From assembly GCA_003604995.1 (NCBI GenBank), contig QZJD01000073.1, forward strand, positions 1 through 32,106: a stretch of DNA of 32,106 nt. The letters are read 5' to 3'. Origin of the DNA: Desulfobulbus sp. (GTDB taxonomy: Bacteria; Desulfobacterota; Desulfobulbia; Desulfobulbales; Desulfobulbaceae). The notes beneath the pieces are model-generated. The model made no database searches. It was not told where the DNA came from and was given only the letters and a program-made list of their open reading frames with translations. The position numbers and the translations under genes are program-made. Within the stretch, counting starts at the first letter, position 1; the number at the start of each line of letters is the position of its first letter. Shown here piece after piece: positions 7,206 to 15,963 of this stretch.

Positions 7206-7259
7206 CACTTGACGAACTTGACAAACTTTACAAACTTGACGAACTTGATAAACTTTCCT
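7206..7259. repeat. 9-bp tandem repeats running into the 3' end of ispG
   Basis: Six units of about 9 bp with consensus AACTTGACA or AACTTGACG lie head to tail from 7206, the last diverging after AACTTT. The ispG stop (7228-7230) falls inside the third unit, so the last Ser/Leu codons of ispG are made from this repeat. Copy number could vary between strains. Confidence 0.8.
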
Positions 7260-8322
7260 CTTCCATCTTCCGCAGTTCGTCCAGGAAGACCTCCAGCAGC
7301 CGTTCTTCCGGCACCTTTTTAATAATCTTCCCCTTCTTGAAGATGATCCCGACGCCGTGACCGCCGGCGATGCCGATATCCGCCTCCCGCGCCTCGCCGG
7401 GGCCGTTGACCACGCAGCCCATCACCGCCACCTTGAGTCTGGTGTGCATGGTCTGCAGGTGCTGCTCCACCGCCTCGGCCAGGGGAAAAAGATCGATGCG
7501 GGTGCGGCCGCAGGTCGGGCAGGAGATCATCTCCGGGCCGCGTTCCCGGATACGGAGGGAACGGAGCAGTTCATAGCCAACCCGCACCTCCTCCACCGGA
7601 TCCCGGGTCAGGGAGATGCGAAAGGTGTCGCCGATGCCGTCGAAAAGCAGGATGCCGAGAGCCACGCTGGACTTGACCGTGCCGGCGATGAGCCCGCCGG
7701 CCTCGGTGACGCCCAGGTGCAAGGGGTAGTCGGTTTTCTCGGCAAGCTGCCGGTAGCCGGCGATGGTGGTCAGCACGTCCGAGGACTTGATGGAGATCTT
7801 GATCTCCTCCCAGCCGAGTTCTTCCACCAAACGGACATTGCGCAGGGCGCTTTCGATCAGCGCCTTCGGATTCTCGGGAGTGGGGTAGCCGTGCGCGCGC
7901 AGCAGATCCTTTTCAATGGAGCCGGAGTTGACCCCGACCCTGATCGGCACCCGGTGCGCCCGAGCCGCCGCCACCACCTTGGCCAGCTTCTTCTCGCCGC
8001 CGATGTTGCCGGGATTGATCCGGATACACTGCGCGCCGTTCTCCACCGCGGCGACTGCCAGGCGCCAGTCAAAGTGGATATCGGCGATGAGGGGGATGGA
8101 GATGGAGGCGCGGATGGTCTTCACCGCCGCGGCCGCGGCCATGTCCGGCACCGCGACCCGAATCAGGTCGCAGCCCGCCGCCGTGAGCTGGGCAATCTGG
8201 GCCAGGGTCCGCTCGGTATCCGCGGTGTCGGTGTTGGTCATCGACTGCACCGCGATGGGTGCGCCGCCGCCGATGGGGACATCACCGACCCGGATCTGCC
8301 TGGTTGGTCTGCGCGTGATCAT
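7228..8322 (-). CDS. ispG: 4-hydroxy-3-methylbut-2-enyl diphosphate synthase (IspG/GcpE)
   Basis: IspG reduces methylerythritol cyclodiphosphate to HMBPP, the penultimate MEP-pathway step, with a 4Fe-4S cluster. The 364-residue product has the N-terminal TIM-barrel start (VGDVPIGGGAPIAVQSMTNT), IRVAVPDM, ADIHFDW, RINPGNIG and RVGVNSGS, and then the cluster-binding C-terminal part with SCPTCGRT and MGCVVNGPGEA, giving three cysteine ligands. It overlaps tsaB by 4 bp (ATGA). After EVFLDELRKMEEE the protein ends in a serine run (SLSSSSSL) coded by the adjacent tandem repeats, which looks like a later addition. The MEP enzyme Dxr is encoded three genes upstream. Confidence 0.98.
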   Translation of the reverse strand: MITRRPTRQIRVGDVPIGGGAPIAVQSMTNTDTADTERTLAQIAQLTAAGCDLIRVAVPDMAAAAAVKTIRASISIPLIADIHFDWRLAVAAVENGAQCIRINPGNIGGEKKLAKVVAAARAHRVPIRVGVNSGSIEKDLLRAHGYPTPENPKALIESALRNVRLVEELGWEEIKISIKSSDVLTTIAGYRQLAEKTDYPLHLGVTEAGGLIAGTVKSSVALGILLFDGIGDTFRISLTRDPVEEVRVGYELLRSLRIRERGPEMISCPTCGRTRIDLFPLAEAVEQHLQTMHTRLKVAVMGCVVNGPGEAREADIGIAGGHGVGIIFKKGKIIKKVPEERLLEVFLDELRKMEEESLSSSSSL

Positions 8323-9035
8323 CCGTTCCGCTCCGTCCGCTGCAGGTTGATTTCCGCTTCCGACGCCCGCACGTAGAGCGGCGCGGCGCCCGCCGGCTCA
8401 AGCACCTTTCCCTGCGCCAGCATCCCCGCCGCGAGCAGGCCCACCTGCCGGGCGCTCGGCTGGCAGAGATGGTCGGGCAGCCGGCTGACCTCTTTTCCGG
8501 CCGCCCACTGCTCCTTGTACACCTTCGCGCCCGGCCCGACAAGCAGGACCGGTTCGGTCACCTCAGCCAGCAGCAGGGCGGGCGGCAGCACCGCCGGCCG
8601 GCCGAGCGGCCGCGGTAACCCGTCCGCGTCCATTCGGTAAAAAGCCGCATAGAGCTCCTGCTTCCTTGCATCGAGCAGACTGCAAACCAGACTGCTCCCC
8701 GGCGGACTGGCCAGGGCCAGCGCTTCCAGGGTGTTCACCCCGACCAGCGGCTTGCCCGTGGCCATGGCAAAGGACTTGGCCGCGGCCATCCCGATGCGCA
8801 GACCGGTGAAACTGCCGGGGCCGCGGCTCACCGCGATGGCGTCCAGGTCGGCCCATTTTGCGCCCGCGGCCTCCAGCACCCAGATCACCGAGCCCAGCAA
8901 TCGCCGCGAATGGGTGAGCTCCTGCTGGATGGTGCACTCGGCGAGCAGCTGAAATCCGGTCAGAGCGCCCCGGGTCAGACTGACGCTGCCGCAACCGGTG
9001 GCCGTCTCCAGGGAGAGGATCAGGTTCCCAGCCAC
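8319..9035 (-). CDS. tsaB: tRNA threonylcarbamoyladenosine biosynthesis protein TsaB (YeaZ)
   Basis: TsaB is the inactive ASKHA-fold partner of TsaD in making t6A at position 37 of ANN-decoding tRNAs. The 238-residue size is normal. It shows the opening strand LILSLETATGCGSVSL, the HSRRLLGSV helix and AVSRGPGSFTGLRIGMAAAKSFA (about 68-90), with GVNTLEALA after it. It starts at GTG, overlaps the rseP end by 16 bp and shares a 4-bp overlap with ispG, so the three are translated together. TsaB is essential in many bacteria, and its place in an isoprenoid and envelope operon is a matter of shared expression, not pathway. Confidence 0.95.
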   Translation of the reverse strand: MAGNLILSLETATGCGSVSLTRGALTGFQLLAECTIQQELTHSRRLLGSVIWVLEAAGAKWADLDAIAVSRGPGSFTGLRIGMAAAKSFAMATGKPLVGVNTLEALALASPPGSSLVCSLLDARKQELYAAFYRMDADGLPRPLGRPAVLPPALLLAEVTEPVLLVGPGAKVYKEQWAAGKEVSRLPDHLCQPSARQVGLLAAGMLAQGKVLEPAGAAPLYVRASEAEINLQRTERNG

Positions 9036-10108
9036 CGCTGCACAAGCCTGAAGATATCGTTGTAGAAGACAAAGATCATCAGGGAGGCAAGCAGGAAGAT
9101 GCCCACCTTCTGGCTCACTTCCATGGCCCAGTTGCTCAGGGGTCGGCGGCGGATGCCCTCGATGGTCAGGAAGACCAGGTGGCCGCCGTCCAGCACCGGG
9201 ATGGGCAGCAGGTTGAGCACTCCGAGGTTCACGCTGAGCAGACCCATGAAGTAAAGCAGGTTCAGCCAGCCGGCCTCCATCTGCTGGCCGGCCAGCTCGG
9301 CGATCCGGATCGGCCCGCCCAGTTCCGAGGCCGGGATCACCCGCTCGATGATCTTGACGATCCCCATAATGGTCAGGTAGATCAGGTTCCAGGTCTGGAT
9401 AAAGGCGCCTTCCAGCGCCTCACGCAGGGTCGCCTCCTGGTAGCTGACCCCGTCCATGCGGGTGATGCCGAGCATGTAGCGCTCGCCCACCTCCTCGCCG
9501 AACAGATTTTTGATCTTGTCCATGGCCGGCACCGCGCGGATGGTCAGCTGCTCGCCGTCGCGCTCGAGAAGCAGTTCCACCTCGCGGCCGCCGCTTTGCC
9601 GGATTGCCTCGGAGACCTGCTCCCAGGAGGATGTTTCCTGGCCGTTGATGCCGAGCACCTGATCACCGGGCTTGATCCCCGCCTTTTCCGCGGCCGAGCC
9701 GGGACCCACCTGGCCGATCACCGTGGTGTCCACCGGTTCGGGCAGACCGGCGAAAAAGAACATCCCGAAAAAAAGGACCACCGCAAACAGCAGGTTAAAG
9801 ACCGGCCCGCCGGCGACAATGCCGAAGCGCTGCCAGACCGGCTTGTGGGAAAATGAACGGGACTGCTCGGCCAGGGGAACCTCGTCTTCCCCCTGGATCT
9901 CGCCGAACATCTTCACGTAGCCGCCCAAGGGGAAGGCGCTGATCAGATACTCGGTCTCGCCCCATTTACGGCCCACCACCTTGTTGCCGAAGCCGAGCGA
10001 AAACTTGAGCACCCTTACCCCGAACAGCTTGGCAAAGAGAAAATGGCCGAACTCATGGACAAAGACGAGAACGCCGAGAACGATAACAAAAGAGATGACT
10101 GAATTCAT
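9020..10108 (-). CDS. rseP: Site-2 intramembrane zinc metalloprotease RseP
   Basis: RseP cleaves transmembrane segments of anti-sigma factors and leftover signal peptides inside the inner membrane. The first helix carries the HEFGH zinc motif (18-22). After a cytoplasmic loop and a second helix (VFNLLFAVVLFFGMFFFAG) comes a PDZ domain (about 112-185, GPGSAAEKAGIKPGDQVLGINGQ). The second half has the LDG motif in NLLPIPVLDGGH, whose Asp completes the zinc site, and a last helix near the end. At 362 residues with one visible PDZ it is shorter than E. coli RseP (two PDZ). It begins 4 bp after dxr. Confidence 0.97.
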   Translation of the reverse strand: MNSVISFVIVLGVLVFVHEFGHFLFAKLFGVRVLKFSLGFGNKVVGRKWGETEYLISAFPLGGYVKMFGEIQGEDEVPLAEQSRSFSHKPVWQRFGIVAGGPVFNLLFAVVLFFGMFFFAGLPEPVDTTVIGQVGPGSAAEKAGIKPGDQVLGINGQETSSWEQVSEAIRQSGGREVELLLERDGEQLTIRAVPAMDKIKNLFGEEVGERYMLGITRMDGVSYQEATLREALEGAFIQTWNLIYLTIMGIVKIIERVIPASELGGPIRIAELAGQQMEAGWLNLLYFMGLLSVNLGVLNLLPIPVLDGGHLVFLTIEGIRRRPLSNWAMEVSQKVGIFLLASLMIFVFYNDIFRLVQRWLGT

Positions 10109-10112
10109 GGTA

Positions 10113-11294
10113 TTATCCGCGGTCTGCGCCGCCTGCTTGCTTGAGGGTGATCAGTTGGCCGGCGATGGCCCGGGCCTGTGTATCCGCGGCCAGAATGGCC
10201 TGCAGGTCCAGCTCGTCGCCATTGTTTGTTGCTTCGAGGGTTTCCGCGACCACCCGGGCGATGTCGAGAAAGGCAAGCTTTCCGGCGAGAAAGGCCTCCA
10301 CCGCCACTTCATTGGCTGCATTCAGGACCGCGGGCCTGGTTCCGCCCCGGACCAGGGCGTCAAAGGCCAGCCTAAGGGCCGGGAAGCGGTCATAATCAGG
10401 TTTTTCGAAGCTCAGGCTCCCGCACTGCGACAGGCTGAGCCGGGAGAGGCCGAGCCCCAGGCGCTCCGGATAGGACAGCGCGTAGGCAATGGGGATGCGC
10501 ATGTCGGGAATACCCAGCTGGGCGACCACCGACCCGTCGATGTACTCCACCAGCGAATGGACGATGGACTGCGGGTGCACCACCACGCTGATCTGTTCCG
10601 GCGCCACATCGAAAAGCCAGCGGGCCTCGATCACCTCCAGGCCCTTGTTCATCAGGGTCGCCGAGTCGATGGATATCTTGCGGCCCATATCCCAGTTGGG
10701 ATGGGCCAGGGCCTGATCCGGGGTGACCCGGCACAGCTCGCTGGTACTCCGGTCCCGGAACGGCCCGCCCGAGGCGGTCAGGATGATCCGACTCACATCC
10801 TCCCGGCGGCCGGCCTCCAGGGCCTGAAAAATCGCGCTGTGCTCGCTGTCGATGGGCAAAAGCCGCACCCCGTGCGCGCGAACCGCGGCCATGACCAGGT
10901 TGCCGGCCATGACCAGGGTCTCCTTGTTCGCCAGACCGATATCCTTGCCCGCCTTGATGGCGGCAAGGGTCGGCAGCAGACCGACGGAGCCGACCACCGC
11001 CGAAACCAGCATCTCCGCCTCAGGAGCGGTGGCTACCCGAAGGTTGCCCTCTCGCCCCCAGCAAATCCGGTCCTGAAACTCCCGGGGCAATGATTCGGCA
11101 AGGGCGCGGGCCGACCCCTCGTCAGCCACGGAAATGCAGCCCGGCTGAAATTCAAGCACCTGGCCGCGCAACTCGGCGACATTGGTTCCCGCGGCCAGGG
11201 ATGCCACCCTGAACCGGCCGGGAAACTGCCGGACCACCGCCAGGACGTTTTTGCCGATGGACCCGGTGGAACCGAGCAGGGCGATGGTCCTCAT
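10113..11294 (-). CDS. dxr: 1-deoxy-D-xylulose 5-phosphate reductoisomerase
   Basis: Dxr converts DXP to MEP with NADPH, the first committed step of the MEP pathway. The 393 residues include the dinucleotide loop [11 protein letters not shown] (8-18), [10 protein letters not shown], the metal and substrate residues in DSEHSAIFQ (about 148-156), the GGPFRDRS loop (about 175-182) and [14 protein letters not shown]. The C-terminal helical domain is complete. Its ATG overlaps the cdsA stop by 4 bp, and rseP follows after 4 bp. Confidence 0.98.
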   Translation of the reverse strand: MRTIALLGSTGSIGKNVLAVVRQFPGRFRVASLAAGTNVAELRGQVLEFQPGCISVADEGSARALAESLPREFQDRICWGREGNLRVATAPEAEMLVSAVVGSVGLLPTLAAIKAGKDIGLANKETLVMAGNLVMAAVRAHGVRLLPIDSEHSAIFQALEAGRREDVSRIILTASGGPFRDRSTSELCRVTPDQALAHPNWDMGRKISIDSATLMNKGLEVIEARWLFDVAPEQISVVVHPQSIVHSLVEYIDGSVVAQLGIPDMRIPIAYALSYPERLGLGLSRLSLSQCGSLSFEKPDYDRFPALRLAFDALVRGGTRPAVLNAANEVAVEAFLAGKLAFLDIARVVAETLEATNNGDELDLQAILAADTQARAIAGQLITLKQAGGADRG

Positions 11295-12091
11295 GACCAG
11301 CGGCCAAGCAGCAGGAGGAAATAGTAGAGGACCGGCCCGGCAACCAGCAGGCTGTCAATCCGGTCCAGCACGCCGCCGTGGCCGAACAGCAGCCGTCCGG
11401 AATCCTTGACCCCCACCGCCCGCTTGATGATCGACTCGGTCAGGTCGCCGAAAATGCTCACCACCGCGAGCAGAAAAGCGGCCAGGGCGATCAGCGCGGG
11501 GCTGACCCCTGGCAGAAAATACCAACCGGCAGCCACTGCGCAAAGCATGCCGGCACTGATTCCGCCGATCGCGCCCTCCACTGTTTTCTTGGGACTGATC
11601 ACCGGACAGAGTTTGCGCCGGCCCATGGTGCTGCCGATGTAGTAGGCCCCCGTATCGCCGCCCGCGGTGATCGCGGTCAACACCAGAAGCCAGCCGGCGC
11701 CCTGCGGCAGGGAGCGGATCAGCACCAGATGGGCCAGGGCGAAGCTGATGTACAGGATGCCCAGACAGCCGGTGCCAAGAAAATTGAGGCCGTTGTCAAT
11801 TCTGGCATAGCGGCCCAGGACAAGCATGATCCATAAAAAAAGGCTGAAAAACAGCGAACCGAGCAGAAGATCGGGACGACCGGCAACAGCGGCCAGCACC
11901 GGCAGAAGGCTGACGGCGATCTTGACCCCGGTCATGACCGATGTCGGGGACGACACGGTCATCCGAAAATATTCAAGCAGGCCGTAGGCGGCGATGGCGA
12001 CGATGACCAGCCAGAAAAGAACGGGCGGACCGAAAACCAGCAGCACCACCCAAAGGATGGTCATGATCAGGCCTGGAACTAAACGTTTCAC
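11291..12091 (-). CDS. cdsA: Phosphatidate cytidylyltransferase
   Basis: CdsA joins CTP and phosphatidic acid to make CDP-diacylglycerol, the precursor of all phospholipids. The 266-residue protein is very hydrophobic, with about seven or eight membrane segments. The family signature S-x3-KR-x4-KD-x6-GHGG-x2-DR-x-D is complete near residues 215-245 ([11 protein letters not shown], then [10 protein letters not shown]), and its aspartates bind the metals. It starts at GTG, 6 bp after uppS. Confidence 0.97.
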   Translation of the reverse strand: MKRLVPGLIMTILWVVLLVFGPPVLFWLVIVAIAAYGLLEYFRMTVSSPTSVMTGVKIAVSLLPVLAAVAGRPDLLLGSLFFSLFLWIMLVLGRYARIDNGLNFLGTGCLGILYISFALAHLVLIRSLPQGAGWLLVLTAITAGGDTGAYYIGSTMGRRKLCPVISPKKTVEGAIGGISAGMLCAVAAGWYFLPGVSPALIALAAFLLAVVSIFGDLTESIIKRAVGVKDSGRLLFGHGGVLDRIDSLLVAGPVLYYFLLLLGRWS

Positions 12092-12097
12092 GACGCC

Positions 12098-12865
12098 CTA
12101 CTTGCGGAGTTGCGCCCCGGTCTTGCCGAAGCGACGCTGGCGGCGGCCATAGTCCGCCACCGCTTCGAGAAACTGGTCGCGTCCGAAATCAGGCCATTTG
12201 AGATCGGTGAAATAGAGTTCCGCGTAGGAAGACTGCCAGAGCAGAAAATTGGACAGGCGGTGCTCGCCGCTGGTGCGGATGAAAAGGTCGGGATCGGGCT
12301 GGCCGCGGGTATAGAGATGGTCGCTGAGCAGTGCCTCGTCCAGATCGGACACCGAAAGCTCACCGGCAACGCACTTTTCAGCCAGGGCCCTGACCGCCTG
12401 CATGATCTCATTTCTGCCGCCGTAGCTCAAGGCAAGGTTCAAGGTCATGGCCGAACAGCCGGCAGTGGCGTTGATCACCGCAGTCAGGGTCTCCCGAACT
12501 TCCGTGGGCAAGCGCTCCTGCTGACCAAGGCAGCACAGGCGGATGTCGTTCTTCAACATGGTCTCCACCTCGGACTGCAGGTAGGACTTGAGGAGGGCCA
12601 TGAGCCCTTTGACCTCGATCTTCGGGCGTTTCCAGTTTTCCGTGGAAAAGGCGTACAGGGTAAGATGCCTGACCCCTATTTCCCGGGCCGCCTCGACCAC
12701 GGCGCGGACCGAGGCTACTCCCGCCTTGTGGCCGAACAGACGCGGCCGCTTGCGTTCTTCGGCCCACCGGCCGTTGCCGTCCATAACAATGGCGACATGG
12801 ACCGGGACCTGACTGATCTCCACCTGCGGCGCGGCGCCCATAATGTCTGCGTGAGACCCGCTCAC
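12098..12865 (-). CDS. uppS: Undecaprenyl diphosphate synthase
   Basis: UppS adds eight isopentenyl units to farnesyl diphosphate to give the C55 lipid carrier for peptidoglycan and O-antigen. The 255 residues contain VAIVMDGNGRWAEERKRPR (about 25-43) with the catalytic Asp, GHKAG, then LTLYAFSTENWKRP, and late RTSGEHRLSNFLLWQSSYAE for substrate binding. The called start is GTG, overlapping the frr stop as GTGA; an ATG eight codons later (12841) is the alternative, and neither has a strong ribosome site. It consumes the isoprenoids whose synthesis Dxr and IspG in this operon support. Confidence 0.97.
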   Translation of the reverse strand: MSGSHADIMGAAPQVEISQVPVHVAIVMDGNGRWAEERKRPRLFGHKAGVASVRAVVEAAREIGVRHLTLYAFSTENWKRPKIEVKGLMALLKSYLQSEVETMLKNDIRLCCLGQQERLPTEVRETLTAVINATAGCSAMTLNLALSYGGRNEIMQAVRALAEKCVAGELSVSDLDEALLSDHLYTRGQPDPDLFIRTSGEHRLSNFLLWQSSYAELYFTDLKWPDFGRDQFLEAVADYGRRQRRFGKTGAQLRK

Positions 12866-13419
12866 ACTTCCATCACTTCCTTTTCCTTGCCCGCGGCGAT
12901 TTCGTCGATCATCTTGATAAAGCTGTCGGTGAGCTTCTGGGCCTCCTCCTGCAGGCGGAACATTTCGTCCTCGGATATCTCCTTGTCCTTTTTCATGTTC
13001 TTCAAAAGCTCGTTGGTATCGCGCCGCACGTTTCGCACCGCGACCCGGAATTCCTCGGAAATCTTCTTGACCTGCTTGACCAGATCCCGGCGGCGCTCTT
13101 CGGTGAGCTGCGGGATGTTCAAACGAATCACCTTGCCGTCATTGGCCGGGGTCAGGCCGATTCCCGAGGCAAGAATCGCTTTTTCGATGGGATGAAGCAT
13201 CTGCGGATCCCAGGGCTGGATGGCGATCATCCGGCTCTCCGGGATGGTCAGGGTGCAGACCTGGTTCAGGTGCATCCGCTGGCCGTAGGCGTCAACGGTA
13301 ATGTCGTCGAGCAGCGCCAGCGAGGCCCTGCCGGTCCGGATTCTGGTCAGATCGCGTTTGAGGGCCTCGACACTGTTGCCCATCTTCTCCTTCAGTTGGT
13401 CGATTACCTTGCTTGACAT
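12862..13419 (-). CDS. frr: Ribosome recycling factor
   Basis: RRF splits the post-termination ribosome together with EF-G. The protein is 185 residues, the family norm, with the conserved centre RTGRASLALLD (near 27-37), the YG segment of domain II and IPQLTEERRRDLVKQVKK (near 110), followed by the long helix at the C-terminus. Two ATGs stand side by side; GAGGAG is 5 bp from the second (13419) and only 2 bp from the first (13422), so I prefer the second. It overlaps uppS by 4 bp. Confidence 0.97.
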   Translation of the reverse strand: MSSKVIDQLKEKMGNSVEALKRDLTRIRTGRASLALLDDITVDAYGQRMHLNQVCTLTIPESRMIAIQPWDPQMLHPIEKAILASGIGLTPANDGKVIRLNIPQLTEERRRDLVKQVKKISEEFRVAVRNVRRDTNELLKNMKKDKEISEDEMFRLQEEAQKLTDSFIKMIDEIAAGKEKEVMEV

Positions 13420-13473
13420 CATGACTCCTCAGGCTTTGGTTGCTTTTGCGTGGGGTAACTCTTGCGGTCCCGC

Positions 13474-14184
13474 TCAGTCGGAGGCGATCAGGGTGCCGAT
13501 TTCCTCACCGGAAACAGCCCTGACAATGTTGCCAGGTGTCTTCATGTTAAAGACGAGAATCGGCAGCTCCTCCTCCCGGGCCAGGGAAATGGCCGAGCCA
13601 TCCATCACCCGCAGGTTCCGCTGCAAGACCGTATCATAGGTGAGCCTGCTGAAGCGGACCGCGTCGGCGTTTTTCTCCGGATCCTTGTCGTAGACCCCGT
13701 CCACCCGGGTGGCCTTCATGATCACCTTGGCCTCGATTTCCAGGGCACGGAGAACGGCTGCGGTATCGGTGGTGAAATAGGGGTTGCCGGTGCCGGCGGC
13801 GCAGATGACCACTCTGCCCTTTTCCAGATGACGCACGGCGCGCCGCCGGATATAGGGTTCGCAGACGCTCTGCATGGTGATGGCCGACAAAACCCGGGTG
13901 GGAATCCCCTCCCGCTCCAGACCGTCCTGGACGGCCAGGCTGTTGATGACCGTGGCCAGCATACCCATGCTGTCGGCGGCGGATCGGTCCATGCCCGAGG
14001 CCGCCCCTGCAACGCCGCGAAAGATGTTGCCGGCGCCGATGACCAGGGCCAGCTGCACATTCTGCTCGTGCACGGTCTTGATTTCTCGGGCGACGAGCTT
14101 AATCATCTCAGGGCTGATCCCGAAGGAGCCCTCGCCCATCAGGGCCTCCCCGCTCACCTTCAGAAGAATACGATTGTATTTCAC
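13474..14184 (-). CDS. pyrH: UMP kinase
   Basis: This bacterial UMP kinase of the amino-acid kinase fold makes UDP from UMP and ATP. The 236-residue product starts [16 protein letters not shown], the phosphate-binding lysine and glycine region, and has [10 protein letters not shown] near residues 51-60, [18 protein letters not shown] (UMP site) and [13 protein letters not shown] (about 130-142). It lies between tsf and frr, a common arrangement that links pyrimidine supply with translation. It starts 85 bp after tsf, beyond the hairpin at 14252-14269. Confidence 0.98.
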   Translation of the reverse strand: MKYNRILLKVSGEALMGEGSFGISPEMIKLVAREIKTVHEQNVQLALVIGAGNIFRGVAGAASGMDRSAADSMGMLATVINSLAVQDGLEREGIPTRVLSAITMQSVCEPYIRRRAVRHLEKGRVVICAAGTGNPYFTTDTAAVLRALEIEAKVIMKATRVDGVYDKDPEKNADAVRFSRLTYDTVLQRNLRVMDGSAISLAREEELPILVFNMKTPGNIVRAVSGEEIGTLIASD

Positions 14185-14251
14185 TCTTTTGTCTCCGATG
14201 CGTTCCGTCGCGGCGGTCTGTTCATGCGTCCCGTCTCACCGCGAGGGGACC

Positions 14252-14269
14252 GGCGCAGGGGCCTGCGCC
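14252..14269 (-). promoter_or_regulatory. GC-rich hairpin directly after tsf
   Basis: GGCGCAGG and CCTGCGCC form a near-perfect stem with a minimal loop, abutting the tsf stop codon. There is no T-run. Position suggests protection of the upstream message or partial attenuation before pyrH. That role is inferred. Confidence 0.5.
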
Positions 14270-14863
14270 TCAACCACCGATCTGGAACCGGGCGAACCGC
14301 TTGATGGAGATGTTCTCGCCCATCTTGGCGATCAATTCATTGAGCAGATCCTGAACGCTCAGGTCGGGATTCTTGACGAACTTCTGCTCCATGAGACAGC
14401 ATTCGGCAAGATACTTGTCGATCTTGCCGGTGATCATCTTCTCGACGATGTTCTCAGGCTTGCCGGACTCCATGGCCTGGGCCTTGTAAATCTCCCGTTC
14501 GCGGGCCACCAGATCCGCGGGAACATCTTCCCTGGTTACTCCGACCGGATTGGAGGCGGCGATGTGCATGGCGATATCGCGGGCAAAGGCAATGAAGTCG
14601 TCGGTCTTGGCCACAAAATCAGTCTCGCACCCTACTTCAACCAGAACCCCGAGTTTGCTGCCGGCATGGATGTAGCTTTCCACCACGCCCTGGCTCGTGG
14701 CCCGATCAGCCCGCTTCTGGGCGACGGCCAGCCCTTTCTGCCGCAACAGGTCCACGGCCTTTTCCATGTCGCCGTCTGTCTCGGCAAGGGCCTTTTTGCA
14801 ATCCATCATGCCGGCATTGGTCTTGTCGCGCAGTTCTTTGACCATTTGACTGGTAATATTCAC
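14270..14863 (-). CDS. tsf: Translation elongation factor Ts
   Basis: EF-Ts swaps GDP for GTP on EF-Tu. The 197-residue protein is the short form found in several lineages (E. coli has 283). It has the N-terminal UBA-like start VKELRDKTNAGMMDCKKAL and the contact segment TDFVAKTDDF (about 80-89), where Asp/Phe enter EF-Tu, and ends after one core domain. Start is GTG with AAGGAG six bases upstream. The second core subdomain seems reduced, so domain organisation differs from E. coli. Confidence 0.97.
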   Translation of the reverse strand: MNITSQMVKELRDKTNAGMMDCKKALAETDGDMEKAVDLLRQKGLAVAQKRADRATSQGVVESYIHAGSKLGVLVEVGCETDFVAKTDDFIAFARDIAMHIAASNPVGVTREDVPADLVAREREIYKAQAMESGKPENIVEKMITGKIDKYLAECCLMEQKFVKNPDLSVQDLLNELIAKMGENISIKRFARFQIGG

Positions 14864-14873
14864 GATACACTCC

Positions 14874-14895
14874 TTATGCTCAAATTATGCTCAAA
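14874..14895. repeat. Perfect 11-bp tandem duplication at the tsf ribosome site
   Basis: TTATGCTCAAA occurs twice in a row. On the minus strand the second copy ends at the AAGGAG that serves tsf. It looks like a recent slippage duplication in the tsf leader. Confidence 0.75.
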
Positions 14896-14908
14896 ATTCA
14901 GAGAGAAG

Positions 14909-14928
14909 AAGGGGCCCGCAGGCCCCTT
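14909..14928 (-). terminator. Hairpin between rpsB and tsf (weak terminator or attenuator)
   Basis: AAGGGGCC and GGCCCCTT flank a 4-nt loop. On the minus strand it is followed by TTCTTCTCTC, only a moderate T-run, and preceded by a long T-run just after rpsB. It could lower tsf expression relative to rpsB without stopping it fully. Confidence 0.5.
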
Positions 14929-14950
14929 TTGGAATCAGAAAAAAAACGGC

Positions 14951-15748
14951 TTACTCGGCGGCCTGCGGGTACTCATCGTCTCGACCTTCGGTGGCCGCCT
15001 CTTCCGCGGCCGCCGCTTCCATGGCGACCTCCATCTCACCGGCCCGCACCGCTTCCTCCTCGCCCCGGTTCGCCTTGCCCTCAAGAACGGCTTCGGCAAT
15101 CAGGGAACTGATCAGCTTGATCGAACGGATGGCGTCATCATTGCCCGGGATAAGGTAATCAATCCCCTCGGGGCTGCAGTTGGTATCGGTCAGGGCGATG
15201 ACCGGAATGTTCAGCTTCTGCGCCTCGCTGACCGCAATGGCCTCGTTCTTCGGATCGACGATGAACAGGGCGTCGGGCAGGGAACGCATGTTCTTGATAC
15301 CGCCCAAGGTGCGCTCGAGCTTTTCCACTTCCTTGTTCATCTTGAGGATTTCCTTTTTGGGGAAACGGTTGATGGTGCCGTCTTCCTTCATGGCCTCGAT
15401 TTTTTTCAAGCGGTCCACTGAGTGGCGGATAGTCTGGAAGTTGGTCATCATTCCGCCGAGCCAGCGGGAATTGACATAGGGCATGCCGCAGCGCTCGGCT
15501 TCCTGCATGATGATGTCCTGGGCCTGGCGCTTGGTACCGACGAACAGGATATTGCCGCCCCCGGCCACCTTTTCCTGGGCATACTGGTAGGCCCGCCGGA
15601 AAAGGCGCATGGTGGAATCAAGGTTGATGATGTAGATGCCGTTGCGCGGGCCGTAGATGAACGGCTTCATCTTGGGGTTCCATCGTCTGGTCTGGTGACC
15701 GAAATGGAGTCCGGCCTCGAGCATCTGTCGCATGGTTACCTGGGTCAT
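14951..15748 (-). CDS. rpsB: 30S ribosomal protein S2 (uS2)
   Basis: S2 joins late to the back of the 30S subunit and helps bind S1. The start at 15748 ([13 protein letters not shown]) is set by GGAGG five bases upstream; a longer frame from 15781 lacks such a site. The 265 residues include [36 protein letters not shown] and [15 protein letters not shown] with IPGNDDA. The tail after residue 230 is a low-complexity Ala/Glu stretch, common in this family. It leads the rpsB-to-ispG transcript. Confidence 0.98.
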   Translation of the reverse strand: MTQVTMRQMLEAGLHFGHQTRRWNPKMKPFIYGPRNGIYIINLDSTMRLFRRAYQYAQEKVAGGGNILFVGTKRQAQDIIMQEAERCGMPYVNSRWLGGMMTNFQTIRHSVDRLKKIEAMKEDGTINRFPKKEILKMNKEVEKLERTLGGIKNMRSLPDALFIVDPKNEAIAVSEAQKLNIPVIALTDTNCSPEGIDYLIPGNDDAIRSIKLISSLIAEAVLEGKANRGEEEAVRAGEMEVAMEAAAAEEAATEGRDDEYPQAAE

Positions 15749-15834
15749 TTTTCCTCCGTGTGATTCTGGTTGTTCCTCCATCCCATGCCCAATCCGGCTT
15801 GACCGGACACCAAAGGGCGCGAGCGGGATGTGTG

Positions 15835-15865
15835 AATGCCCGGACCGTTCTCCGTTCCGGGCGTT
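15835..15865 (-). promoter_or_regulatory. Leader hairpin of rpsB mRNA
   Basis: AATGCCCGGA pairs with TCCGGGCGTT (one wobble) around an 11-nt loop. It lies between the promoter-like site and the rpsB start, so it would be in the 5' leader. rpsB leaders bind S2 for feedback control in several bacteria; whether this one does is inference. Confidence 0.45.
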
Positions 15866-15883
15866 AAATAAACTTAATCTTTC

Positions 15884-15912
15884 TTTTTACCACAGGGGCA
15901 GGACAATTTCAA
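15884..15912 (-). promoter_or_regulatory. Sigma-70-type promoter for rpsB
   Basis: On the minus strand TTGAAA (15907-15912) and TAAAAA (15884-15889) are exactly 17 bp apart. An A/T-rich stretch follows, and the site sits about 135 bp before rpsB and 50 bp after the YkgJ-like gene. It is the best promoter match seen in the window by eye. Confidence 0.6.
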
Positions 15913-15963
15913 GCAAATCGACGGTTATGGCGGACAGGCTCGCCAACCGCGCCTTCCGCGCTG

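Noticed and set aside
7035-7250. CRISPR array
   Set aside because: The repeats are 6 or 9 bp with no unique spacers and no cas genes.
6993-7360. Plus-strand frames coding Gly-Ile-Gly-Val and Asp-Pro/Leu-Thr-Asn repeats
   Set aside because: They come from the hexamer and 9-mer repeats, which are open in several frames, and overlap the 3' end of ispG.
7357-8376. 339-codon plus-strand frame
   Set aside because: Antisense to ispG; no recognisable motif.
12110-13195. Plus-strand frame across uppS and frr
   Set aside because: Antisense to two certain essential genes.
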